Positions 17,739 through 25,412 of a stretch of 64,000 nt of DNA are shown here, in pieces (position 1 is the first letter of the stretch; every line of letters begins with the position of its first letter). The notes below the pieces were generated by a model. That model searched no databases. It was given only the letters and a program-made list of their open reading frames with translations, and had not been told where the DNA came from. Made by a program: the position numbers and the translations under genes. This DNA comes from Paenibacillus borealis (GTDB lineage: Bacteria; Bacillota; Bacilli; Paenibacillales; Paenibacillaceae). The DNA lies in contig NZ_CP009285.1 of the NCBI RefSeq assembly GCF_000758665.1, positions 7,254,001 to 7,318,000 on the forward strand, given 5' to 3'.

Positions 17739-17815
17739 AGACTATATCCTTGCTGTAACGGACAAGCTTAACTTTAAACATCATAAATATTCTGGATAAT
17801 AAGGGGTCTGTACCA

Positions 17816-18955
17816 ATGAACAATCAAGGGAACAATCAAGGGAACAATCAAGGGAATGATCAAGCGAAACAAGCGGCTGAACCGGAGTTCGAGTTCGGTA
17901 TTTATACACTCGGAGATATCGTAGCCGATTGCCAAACGGGGCAGCGGATCAGTCCCCGCCAGCGGCTGCATGAAGTGATTGCTGCAGCGAAGCTTGCCGA
18001 TGAAGCAGGTCTGGACGTATTCGGCGTGGGCGAACATCACCGGCTGGATTTCGTCATCTCGTCAGTGCCGGTTGTGCTGGCAGCTATTGCCCAGGTTACA
18101 GAGCGGATTAAGCTCACCAGTGCAACCACCGTACTGAGTACGATTGATCCGGTTCGTGTCTTCGAGGATTTCGCTACACTGGATCTGCTGTCAGACGGCC
18201 GGGCAGAGATTATCGCCGGACGCGGCGCTTTCCTGGAATCCTTCCCGCTGTTCGGCTATGAGCTGGAGGATTACAAGCAGCTGTTCAGCGAGAATCTCGA
18301 CCTGCTGCTCACGCTGAACCAGCATGAGGTCATGAACTGGGAAGGCAAGTTCCGCTCCCCGCTGCATAACGCTGAGATTGCTCCGCGTCCGCTGCAGCAG
18401 AAGCTCCCGCTCTGGGTCGGCATCGGCGGTTCGGCCGAAAGTGCCCAGAAAGCCGGCGCGCTGGGTGTAGGTATGGCTATCGCCATTCTGAGCGGCAGTC
18501 CGGAGCCTTTCCAGAATCTGGCCGACACCTACCGCCGCTCTGGCGCCGCAGCAGGGCACGGGCCGGAAGACTTGAAGATCGCCATTACGAGCCACGGTTA
18601 CATCGCCAAGACATCCCAGCAGGCACTGGATGAGTATTATCCTTATTACTATAGCTACCGCAATGCGATCAGCCCGAAACCCGGCCAGGAATACCGTGTC
18701 TCACGCAAGGAATTCGGCCGGTTCACCTCTCCGGACAATACCCTGGCAGTGGGCAGCCCGCAGCAGATTGTTGAGAAAATCCTCTATCAGCATGAGCTGT
18801 TCGGCCATCACCGCTTCATGACCCAGCTGGATATCGGCGGCCTTCCCTATGCCAAGGTCGCAGAAGCCATCGAGCTGCTGGCAACAGAAGTAGCTCCGGT
18901 TGTGCGGCGTGAGCTCGCCAAGAAGCGCAGCGGAATCTCCGCTCCGCAATCATAA
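17816..18955 (+). CDS. LLM-class flavin-dependent monooxygenase (luciferase-like)
   Basis: A 379-residue bacterial luciferase-family enzyme that would use reduced FMN and oxygen. Key stretches: [70 protein letters not shown]. The N terminus carries three copies of Asn-Asn-Gln-Gly encoded by a 12-bp tandem repeat, which is probably unstructured. It is divergent from the flavoprotein/importer operon (gap about 440 bp), so desulfonation or a related monooxygenation of the imported compound is a reasonable guess. It is less like SsuD than like the broad LLM group. A paralogue is at 49336-50406. Confidence 0.85.
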   Translation: MNNQGNNQGNNQGNDQAKQAAEPEFEFGIYTLGDIVADCQTGQRISPRQRLHEVIAAAKLADEAGLDVFGVGEHHRLDFVISSVPVVLAAIAQVTERIKLTSATTVLSTIDPVRVFEDFATLDLLSDGRAEIIAGRGAFLESFPLFGYELEDYKQLFSENLDLLLTLNQHEVMNWEGKFRSPLHNAEIAPRPLQQKLPLWVGIGGSAESAQKAGALGVGMAIAILSGSPEPFQNLADTYRRSGAAAGHGPEDLKIAITSHGYIAKTSQQALDEYYPYYYSYRNAISPKPGQEYRVSRKEFGRFTSPDNTLAVGSPQQIVEKILYQHELFGHHRFMTQLDIGGLPYAKVAEAIELLATEVAPVVRRELAKKRSGISAPQS

Positions 18956-18963
18956 ACAAGACC

Positions 18964-19003
18964 AAAAAGTTGCCGCCCTATAACCGGGCAGCAATTTTTT
19001 TTG
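18964..19003. terminator. terminator between converging LLM and regulator genes
   Basis: AAAAGTTGC-GCCC pairs with GGGC-GCAATTTTTTTT. The T run favours the plus strand, but AAAAA on the left arm also serves the minus-strand gene. Confidence 0.8.
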
Positions 19004-19025
19004 CGCAAAATAAATAGCATATGTA

Positions 19026-19892
19026 TCAGAATATATCCGGCAGATGGAGCCGGCACACCTGCTGCAGCGCGTCATAACTGCCCGTGAACTCAAGCTGCCG
19101 GAGAATATCAAGGTAACTCAATAACTGGTCCGTATCGACTTTATGCTTCAGACAAAGCAGCGTGATCTCATAGTACACCAATGTGACAATTTTATCGTAC
19201 AGCAGATTCGTCTTATCCGCCAAGGGCAGCGCCTTCATAAGAAAGAACAGGCTTTGTTCATAGTTCTGCTCTTTCAGGCAAATTTTCGCGATGTTCTGCA
19301 TCAGATGCTGCTGAATGGTCCGGCTCTCGGCGAAGTCATGGTATTTATCAAACTCATCTGCAGCCCTTCGTCCAAAAAAGATCGCATCGCCGCTGCTCAA
19401 AGTGAACAGGAAATTATTCAGCAGCTTGAACTCATACAGATACCATATATCTGCCCCCATCAGATAAGGCTTGATCTCCTCCGCTAATTCGCTTAATTGC
19501 CGGATCTCATCCTCCCGCTGATACTGAATCAGAAAACCCTGGCCCAGCAGATACAAATGATAATAAGCCTCCGTGCGGGTCACTTCATACAAGGAGCGGC
19601 ATTCATAGCTAATTGTCCGCACCTTACCGAATTCATAGCGGTTCGCCACCTCTACCAGACTTAAGTGAAGCGTCCGTTTCTCCGGCTGTGCATAACCATT
19701 ATGCAGGAACAGCAGCTCCTCAAGGGACATTTCCAGCTTGTCCAGCAGCAGAATCAGCTTGTCATATCCGGGATAATATTTCCCGCCCTCAAAACGTGAC
19801 AAGTTGGAACGGCTCATAATCCCATCCGCCAGAATCGACTGGCTGATTCCTTTGGAGGAACGGATTTGCTTAATTGCAGGTCCCAGAAACAT
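19026..19892 (-). CDS. Rgg/GadR-like XRE-family regulator
   Basis: 288 residues with an N-terminal helix-turn-helix (IKQIRSSKGISQSILADGIMSRSNLSRFEGGK, residues 7-40) and a long helical C-terminal region resembling the TPR-like peptide-binding domain of Rgg/MutR proteins (KALPLADKTNLLYDKIV, CLKHKVDTDQLLSYLDIL). Family members often respond to short peptides, but no peptide gene was found nearby. It is divergent from an MFS transporter across a 116-bp gap and probably controls it. The ribosome binding site is weak (AAAGAG). Confidence 0.75.
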   Translation of the reverse strand: MFLGPAIKQIRSSKGISQSILADGIMSRSNLSRFEGGKYYPGYDKLILLLDKLEMSLEELLFLHNGYAQPEKRTLHLSLVEVANRYEFGKVRTISYECRSLYEVTRTEAYYHLYLLGQGFLIQYQREDEIRQLSELAEEIKPYLMGADIWYLYEFKLLNNFLFTLSSGDAIFFGRRAADEFDKYHDFAESRTIQQHLMQNIAKICLKEQNYEQSLFFLMKALPLADKTNLLYDKIVTLVYYEITLLCLKHKVDTDQLLSYLDILRQLEFTGSYDALQQVCRLHLPDIF

Positions 19893-20008
19893 AACTCTTT
19901 ACCACTCCGCTCTGCCATGTGAGTATACAGCACAATGTCCAAATCTAATTTTCATTGTATGCTACACTCGCCACAAATAAAATCACAAATTGCGGAGGAA
20001 GATTTACC

Positions 20009-21262
20009 ATGGGTTATCAAATGTCACGGAAGCTAAACAGCAGGGTATGGAATATTCTGGCCGGAACTTTTTTCACGAGAACTGCGCTTTTTATGAGCGT
20101 CCCTTATTTAGCCATCTTTCTGACGGGTCAAAAGCATATTTCCATCTTCCTGGCCGGCTGTGTTCTCAGTATCAATCCGCTTGTCAATGTAGTCTTCAGC
20201 GGCTTCGGCGGGGCGCTTGCGGACCGGCTTCCCCTGCACAGAATCATCGCCGTTGTCCCCATCGTCTGGGGAGTCATATTCATTCTCTTCTATTATGCAG
20301 ACAGCTTCCCGGCCTTCCTGCTGCTTAACGGCCTTAACGGATTATGCTACTCCATCTTCGAGCCTGCCAGCAAAAAAGTGCTCTCCGCAGAAACACTCCC
20401 CGAGAACCGGCTGCTCGTCTTCAATCTGCGGTATACGGCAATTAACCTTGGCTGTTTTCTCGGCCCGCTGTTAAGCCTGTTGTTCAATATGAAGCTGACG
20501 CTCTTTCCTTATATCATCCTGGGCAGTCTATATATTCTGTATGGTGTCTCTACGCAGTTCTTCTTCCGGCACGGGGGCCGTATCCACGCTTCTGTTGCAT
20601 CCCGGGGTATTGGCAGCCTCAAAAATCTTGGCGTAATCCGCAAGGATTATGTATTCATCTTCCTGCTGGCCGGAATGAGCTTCTCATTCTTCGGATACTC
20701 ACAGCTGAACGGAACCGTATCTCAATATTTAAGCGCCACTTCTGCCTTGGCAGATGGTGCCCGGATGTATTCTCTGATTCTGTCGCTCAATGCGGTCGTT
20801 ATTCTGGCTGCGCAATTTGCCATACTGCGCTGGATCTCGAAGTGGAACCCTTTCAACGTGGTGCTTGCCAGCAATCTGCTCATTGCCGCAAGCTTCCTGT
20901 TCTTTGTCCTGCCCGTCTCCCCGGTGATGCCGCTCCTGTTCATTACCGTGTTCAGTCTGGGGGAGCTGCTGATTGGCGCAAGGTTCGATGCCTTGGTGGA
21001 TGAGCTGTCCCCGGAGAGTAATAAAGGGTTATATTTCGGCTGCTCTGAGTTTGTTAAGATCGGAACCACTTTCGGCCCCATGCTTGGGGCAGGTCTGCTG
21101 GGGCTGTACGGAGCAGAATCTCCTGTTCCGGTGTTCGGACTGATCGGCGGGATTACTGCTGCGGGGGCTGCTCTGATCGGACTGGCCAAATTCCGGTATC
21201 TGCGGAAAATCCGGCAGCCGGCGGATGCTAAATATACGGGAGTGCATCAGGAAGGCGCGTAA
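20009..21262 (+). CDS. MFS transporter
   Basis: A 417-residue major facilitator with about twelve hydrophobic segments. The MFS signature is near GFGGALADRLPLHRI, after helix 2. The start is the ATG at 20009 behind GGAGGAAG; an ATG 18 codons upstream lacks one. It belongs to the drug-efflux-like group by layout, but the substrate is unknown. Divergent from the Rgg-like regulator. Confidence 0.82.
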   Translation: MGYQMSRKLNSRVWNILAGTFFTRTALFMSVPYLAIFLTGQKHISIFLAGCVLSINPLVNVVFSGFGGALADRLPLHRIIAVVPIVWGVIFILFYYADSFPAFLLLNGLNGLCYSIFEPASKKVLSAETLPENRLLVFNLRYTAINLGCFLGPLLSLLFNMKLTLFPYIILGSLYILYGVSTQFFFRHGGRIHASVASRGIGSLKNLGVIRKDYVFIFLLAGMSFSFFGYSQLNGTVSQYLSATSALADGARMYSLILSLNAVVILAAQFAILRWISKWNPFNVVLASNLLIAASFLFFVLPVSPVMPLLFITVFSLGELLIGARFDALVDELSPESNKGLYFGCSEFVKIGTTFGPMLGAGLLGLYGAESPVPVFGLIGGITAAGAALIGLAKFRYLRKIRQPADAKYTGVHQEGA

Positions 21263-21291
21263 AAGAACAAACTACTTCTGGAGTAGCATCC

Positions 21292-21984
21292 GGTAAAATC
21301 AAGAGGAATTGCGCTCCTCATTTCCTCATTTGGCCCGTACCCGGTGAATTCAGGGGCACTAATGCCCTTCATTTCCTCATTTGGCCCGTAGCTGGTGAAT
21401 TCAGGGGCACTAGTGCCCCTCATTTCCTCGTTTGGCCCGTAGCCGGCGAATTCAGGGGCACTTATGCCCTTCATTTCCTCATTTTGCCCGTACCCGGTGA
21501 ATTCAGGGGCACTAGTGCCCCTCATTTCCTCGTTTGGTCCGTAGCTGGTGAATTCAGGGGCACTAATGCCCTTCATTTCCTCATTTGGCCCGTAGCCGGT
21601 GAATTCAGGGGCACTAGTGCCCCTCATTTCCTCGTTTGGCCCGTAGCTGGTGAATTCAGGGGCACTAGTGCCCCTCATTTCCTCGTTTGGCCCGTAGCCG
21701 GCGAATTCAGGGGCACTTATGCCCTTCATTTCCTCATTTTGCCCGTACCCGGTGAATTCAGGGGCATTAATGCCCCTGAATTCCTCATTTGGCCCGTAGC
21801 TGGTGAATTCAGGGGCACTAGTGCCCCTCATTTCCTCACTTGGCCCGTAGCTGGTGAATTCAGGGGCACTAGTGCCCTTCATTTCCTCATTTGGCCGACA
21901 TTCCGTGAAATCAAGGGCACTTGTGCTCCTCATTTCCTCCTTTGGCCCGTAGCCGGCGGAATCAGAGGGATTTATACTTTTAAT
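21292..21984. repeat. 51-bp tandem repeat array, 13 units
   Basis: Thirteen units in exact 51-bp register (CATTTCCTC-like word at 21319 and every 51 bp up to 21931), with no insertions or deletions. Each unit has a palindrome such as GGGGCACTAGTGCCCC or GGGGCATTAATGCCCC, followed by CATTTCCTCNTTTGGCCCGTA and a GAATTC-containing spacer. Because 51 is a multiple of three, reading frames stay open across the array on both strands, including a 275-codon minus-strand frame of 17-residue repeats. Variation lies mostly in the palindrome and between first and third positions alike, so I do not call a gene. Confidence 0.9.
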
Positions 21985-22061
21985 TTGGTGCTGTGAGCCA
22001 CTTTCGGCGGAAATAGAGGGATGCTGTCTCTCCGGGTCCAAATACAAGCCAAATCTGACCC

Positions 22062-22248
22062 TTACGGACACCACAGCCCTTATCTACTCATAATAGGCCC
22101 TTTTGACGGGTTTGCAGACACCACAGCCCTTATCCACCACTTTTCATATACCAGCTCCACTTTTCGAGCGGAATAAATGCGCTGGTGTCCGTAAGGACCG
22201 GCACTCAAGTGCTTTTCACAGGCTTAACGTCTCTGCTGTCCGTAACGA
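22062..22248. repeat. GGACACC four-unit element, copy 1
   Basis: Two forward motifs, TTACGGACACCACAGCCCTT at 22062 and a close copy at 22112 (50 bp apart), then two reversed motifs ending GGTGTCCGTAA (to 22194) and CTGTCCGTAA (to 22245), 51 bp apart. The same layout occurs at 35034-35212. Confidence 0.7.
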
Positions 22249-22261
22249 TAAGCTATTCACT

Positions 22262-22304
22262 CGAAAAACCGTTGTGTGACGTCTATTTTCTTGACAGAGG
22301 TCCA
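22262..22304. repeat. orphan right end of an IS3-type element
   Basis: GTCTATTTTCTTGACAGAGG followed by TCCA matches the right end of the intact insertion sequence (23603-23624) with one change, and the preceding GAAAAACCG recalls its last codons. The bases after it (TTATCCCTTTAATTTCC) are identical to those after the intact element. Confidence 0.65.
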
Positions 22305-22358
22305 TTATCCCTTTAATTTCCTCATATCGCCCACTTCCGGCGGGATCAGAGGGATTTA
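22305..22358. repeat. single 51-bp repeat unit left of the IS
   Basis: ATCCCTTTAATTTCCTCATA, CCGGCGGGATCAGAGGGA: one unit of the AGGGAT/ATCCCT subtype, nearly identical (three differences over 79 bp with the IS end) to 23625-23679. Confidence 0.75.
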
Positions 22359-22428
22359 TGCTGTTAGTATTAATCGTGGACACCCGTTAAGAGAATAGGG
22401 ATAATGAGATTAACGAGGAGGTGCCCAC

Positions 22429-22725
22429 ATGAGTGGAACACGGAGAAGCTACAATGAAGAATATAAAAAACAGACCGTAAAGTATATCCAGGAGCAAACC
22501 AAGACGGTGGCAGAACTCGCCCTGGAACTGGACATCCCCGCCAAAACCCTGCACCAATGGCTGGGGAAGTACCGGTCGTTTCAGAGTGAGCCCATAGCCA
22601 CCCCAGACAAAGTCAGAGAGTTGGAACGTCAACTGAAGGAACGCGACCAACAGGTGGCAGACCTGACGGAGGAAATGGCCATCCTAAAAAAAGCAGTGCA
22701 CATCTTCAGCAACCCAAAGAACTGA
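22429..22725 (+). CDS. IS3-family transposase OrfA
   Basis: 98 residues with a helix-turn-helix (KTVAELALELDIPAKTLHQWLGKY) and a leucine-zipper-like C-terminal helix (VRELERQLKERDQQVADLTEEMAIL). It binds the element's ends. The heptamer A AAA AAA followed by G at 22686-22692, near the end of the frame, would allow a -1 slip into orfB, giving the full OrfAB transposase. GAGGAGG precedes the ATG. Confidence 0.92.
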   Translation: MSGTRRSYNEEYKKQTVKYIQEQTKTVAELALELDIPAKTLHQWLGKYRSFQSEPIATPDKVRELERQLKERDQQVADLTEEMAILKKAVHIFSNPKN

Positions 22726-22763
22726 GATTCCAGTTTATAGAAGATCATCGCTCCGAGTTCCCA

Positions 22764-23594
22764 GTGGAGAAGATGTGCAACGTCTTTCAGGTATCACGGA
22801 GCGGTTATTACAAATGGAGAACAGCGAAGCCCAGCCCCCAAGCCACCCGCAAAGCGTTACTGCTTAAGCGGATTACCTATCATTTTCACGACTCGCATGG
22901 TCGTTACGGTAGCCCCAAAATTACGGTTCTCTTGAAGCGTGAGGGGTACAAGGTAAGCGAACGCACAGTAGGAAAGTACATGAGAGAACTGGGCCTGCGC
23001 TCCTGTGTCGCGAAGAGGTTTCGCGTACACACGACCGACTCTAACCATCCTTTGCCCATTGCCCCTAACTTGCTGAACCAGCAATTCCAAACCGAAAAGC
23101 CAAACCAGGCGTGGGTCGCAGATATTACTTACATTCCCTGTCGGGAAGGGCGGATGTACTTGGCGAGCGTGCTGGACCTATGCACCCGGGAGATCGTAGG
23201 CTGGCGGCTGGGCGACCGGATGACCACAGACCTCGTACAGGGCGCTCTAGACGATGCCTACCAAGCGAAACGCCCCGGGAAGGGCTTGATTCACCATTCG
23301 GATCGAGGCTCGCAGTATGCCTCTGCAGACTACCGGGGACGCCTGGAGAAGTACCAGATGACTGCAAGTATGAGCCGCAAAGGGAACTGTTATGATAACG
23401 CCTGTATCGAATCTTTTCACAGCCTCTTGAAAAAAGAGTTTGTGTACTGGACTCGATTTAAAACAAAGAAGCAGGCCTATGATTCCATCTACCAATACAT
23501 TGAATTTTTCTACAACTGTAAACGAATCCATGGGGCACTGGGTTACGTATCTCCGGTTCAGTTTGCAGCAACATTTAAGCGGAAAACCGCTTAG
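22764..23594 (+). CDS. IS3-family transposase OrfB (DDE catalytic part)
   Basis: 276 residues from its first ATG; the frame is open upstream to the slippery run and reads KKSSAHLQQPKELRF in phase with OrfA minus one base, as in other IS3 elements. The rve integrase core shows the catalytic triad: Asp in AWVADITYIP, Asp in HHSDRGSQYAS, and Glu in NACIESFHSLLKKEF. It cuts and joins the element's ends, mainly as the OrfAB fusion. Intact, with no stops. Confidence 0.93.
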   Translation: MEKMCNVFQVSRSGYYKWRTAKPSPQATRKALLLKRITYHFHDSHGRYGSPKITVLLKREGYKVSERTVGKYMRELGLRSCVAKRFRVHTTDSNHPLPIAPNLLNQQFQTEKPNQAWVADITYIPCREGRMYLASVLDLCTREIVGWRLGDRMTTDLVQGALDDAYQAKRPGKGLIHHSDRGSQYASADYRGRLEKYQMTASMSRKGNCYDNACIESFHSLLKKEFVYWTRFKTKKQAYDSIYQYIEFFYNCKRIHGALGYVSPVQFAATFKRKTA

Positions 23595-23624
23595 GTTCAC
23601 GTCTACTTTCTTGACAGAGGTCCA

Positions 23625-23782
23625 TTATCCCTTTAATTTCCTCATATTGCCCACGTCCGGCGGGATCAGAGGGATTTATCCCTTTAATTTCCTCATTCTG
23701 CCCACTTCCGGCGGGATCAAAGGGATTTATCCCTTTAATTTCCTCATTCTGCCCACTTTCGGCCGAATCAGAGGGATTTACG
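23625..23782. repeat. 51-bp repeat array right of the IS, 3 units
   Basis: Three units with AATTTCCTC at 23635, 23686 and 23737 (exactly 51 bp apart) and the palindrome AAAGGGATTTATCCCTTT between them. This is the same repeat family as 21292-21984, with different palindrome arms. Confidence 0.85.
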
Positions 23783-23891
23783 ATATAAGAACTCTTTACG
23801 TCCTTCGGGCGATTCAACACATTAAGATACTCCCCCCCAATTTGGGCATACCTTATCCACAACAAATGAGTGTAAGAATTTCCTGAATGCC

Positions 23892-23920
23892 AAAAAAAAG
23901 CCCCCGGCAATGCCGGAGAC
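23892..23920 (-). terminator. terminator of the TIR-like unit
   Basis: Minus strand CTCCGGCATTGCCGGGGG followed by CTTTTTTTT. Confidence 0.75.
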
Positions 23921-23954
23921 CTGCTTAATATTCATATACATATGTTAGCGAATG

Positions 23955-24182
23955 TTATGCGAATGATGGCTTGTTATTATCAACTTTGCCGCTGACCAGC
24001 TTCTTGTACTCGTCGTCTCCGCCCTCCAGCGAAGGCGCTAAATATACATTGAGCGCGGACGGAGAGAGCTTGGTGCCGGATTTGCGTCTGGAACGGCCTT
24101 TGCCTCCCGCACTGTTGCCGTTACCGCCTGCAGACCGGCGGACGCTACTGGATATACTTACTGCATTCTTCATGTTCTTCAT
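23955..24182 (-). CDS. small basic protein of unknown function
   Basis: 75 residues: a Ser/Gly/Arg/Lys-rich first half (SSSVRRSAGGNGNSAGGKGR) and a more ordered second half (LSPSALNVYLAPSLEGGDDEYKKL). No membrane segment or known motif. AAGGGG lies nine bases ahead of the ATG, inside the last codons of the TIR-like gene, whose stop is only four bases away, so the two are translationally coupled. It ends before a terminator. I do not recognise a family. Its place suggests a partner or modulator of the TIR-like protein. Confidence 0.65.
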   Translation of the reverse strand: MKNMKNAVSISSSVRRSAGGNGNSAGGKGRSRRKSGTKLSPSALNVYLAPSLEGGDDEYKKLVSGKVDNNKPSFA

Positions 24183-24186
24183 CCTG

Positions 24187-25188
24187 TCAGTCCCCTTCCA
24201 CTAAATGATTGACGGTACGGAACAAATCCCGGTTATAGGCAACTACTGCGGTAAGATCCTCTGCCGATAATCCCCCGCTTCCGGAGAAATGTACAGAAAT
24301 AACGTGGTTCTCCCCTAAAGGATAGCATAGGATATATACCTCCGCAACTTCCGTACGCTGTAAAAAAGTCCATTCCTTGGCCAAAAAAGCATCCAGCACA
24401 CCCGGTTTTCCGGCTCCCTCTTCCGAGGTCGAGAACGGATAGATATGCCCGCGGCCTACATTGCCGCCCACCTGTTTAAGGCCTACCCCCTCTTCGGCCC
24501 GCCACATGGCGGCTCCGATCACCCGGCAATCCTCCGGAGCTACAAATGAATTACGGACTGCTTCGCTGAGCGCCTGATATTTCTCGCCCGGCTGGGGAGG
24601 CGTCACATTATTATTATATTGCCAAAAGAAGTGAAGGATACTTTCTTTTCGCCTAAGCTCTAATCTAAGCTGCTTAAGTTCAACAGCCGGGTCATGATAC
24701 ATCCCATGCTCCTGAATGATGTCTATGATCTTACCGCAGCTGACATCTACTGCCGCTGTGATATTCTCATGCTGCCACTCGTATTCCAGCGGCGTCAGCC
24801 CCGACAGGTCGGACAGCAGGTGATACTCTTCCACATTCTCACCCGGAATCAGATCACTGCGGGAGGGCACCTGATCCGGCAGCAGGCAGAAGACCCGGCC
24901 GCGCCTTAATCTGGACCAGAACAAGCCCATTTCAAACTGGGTGTTATCCCGGGTTACATAATAATATTTACCCCTAATCCGGGCCACATCATCAGGCGAG
25001 AACACGAAGACGGCAAAATCACTGATATCCAGATTCCGCTCCAGTGCCTCCATCGTGTATTCATTAGCCCGGAAAGCAGCGGCATACCAAGGATGAACCT
25101 CGGCGGTCCGCTTCAGCTGTTCGTGGATGGCCCTGGCATAGCGGATAGATTCTCTGGAGGATCCAATGAATAATCTAGGTCTGATCAC
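24187..25188 (-). CDS. TIR-like (PF10137-type) protein with GAF-like C-terminal domain
   Basis: A 333-residue soluble protein. Residues 4-135 match the pattern of the TIR-like 'predicted nucleotide-binding' family (CAP12/PCTIR, PF10137): LFIGSSRES, DFAVFVFSPDD at 57-67, RDNTQFEMGLFWSRL at 80-94 with the conserved Glu86 expected at the active site of NAD-cleaving relatives, and a LTPLEY end. Residues 165-190 are a charged helix. Residues 205-330 have the alternating beta/alpha pattern of a GAF sensor (CRVIGAAMWRAEEGVG, EVYILCYPLGENHVISVHFS), which is my inference. A sensor joined to an NADase-like module suggests defence or stress signalling. It is followed by a coupled 75-residue gene. The segment neighbours an insertion sequence. 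Confidence 0.75.
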   Translation of the reverse strand: MIRPRLFIGSSRESIRYARAIHEQLKRTAEVHPWYAAAFRANEYTMEALERNLDISDFAVFVFSPDDVARIRGKYYYVTRDNTQFEMGLFWSRLRRGRVFCLLPDQVPSRSDLIPGENVEEYHLLSDLSGLTPLEYEWQHENITAAVDVSCGKIIDIIQEHGMYHDPAVELKQLRLELRRKESILHFFWQYNNNVTPPQPGEKYQALSEAVRNSFVAPEDCRVIGAAMWRAEEGVGLKQVGGNVGRGHIYPFSTSEEGAGKPGVLDAFLAKEWTFLQRTEVAEVYILCYPLGENHVISVHFSGSGGLSAEDLTAVVAYNRDLFRTVNHLVEGD

Positions 25189-25412
25189 GGCGGCACTCCT
25201 TTATCTGCTTCCCCAATATGTAATAATTATACAGACATTTCCCCCTTAGGAATAGGGTCGCCAGTTATATTAAGCAACGAGATCCAATGGTCTGAATTAT
25301 CGTTGTTATCCGAATAAACGAAGGATAACTATCTTCAATTTTAACAAATCATTGTTCTCCGGCCGATGAAACGGGTAATAGAAATTTATCTATCCGGGAA
25401 AAGAGGCTTTAT

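Larger units (their letters stand above)
22377..23624 (+). mobile_element. IS3-family insertion sequence (1248 bp)
   Basis: Bounded by imperfect inverted repeats TGGACACCCGTTAAGAGAAT (from 22377) and, reversed, TGGACCTCTGTCAAGAAAGT (from 23624). It holds two overlapping-phase transposase frames, orfA and orfB, joined by a probable -1 frameshift. Both frames are complete, so it may be active. No clear direct duplication of target bases flanks it (left TCG, right TTA), and it is embedded in the 51-bp repeats. Confidence 0.9.

Noticed and set aside
21247-22074. 275-codon minus-strand frame of 17-residue repeats (APEFTSYGPNEEMRGTS-like)
   Set aside because: It is open because the 51-bp repeat is a multiple of three; the opposite strand is open too, there is no sound ribosome binding site or signal peptide, and the same repeat family continues past an insertion sequence without a matching frame.
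21292-23782. CRISPR array
   Set aside because: Units are contiguous 51-bp repeats without unique spacers, and no cas genes are present.
25189-25412. regulatory element upstream of the amidase
   Set aside because: The 224-bp gap shows no palindrome, repeat or clear promoter beyond chance.
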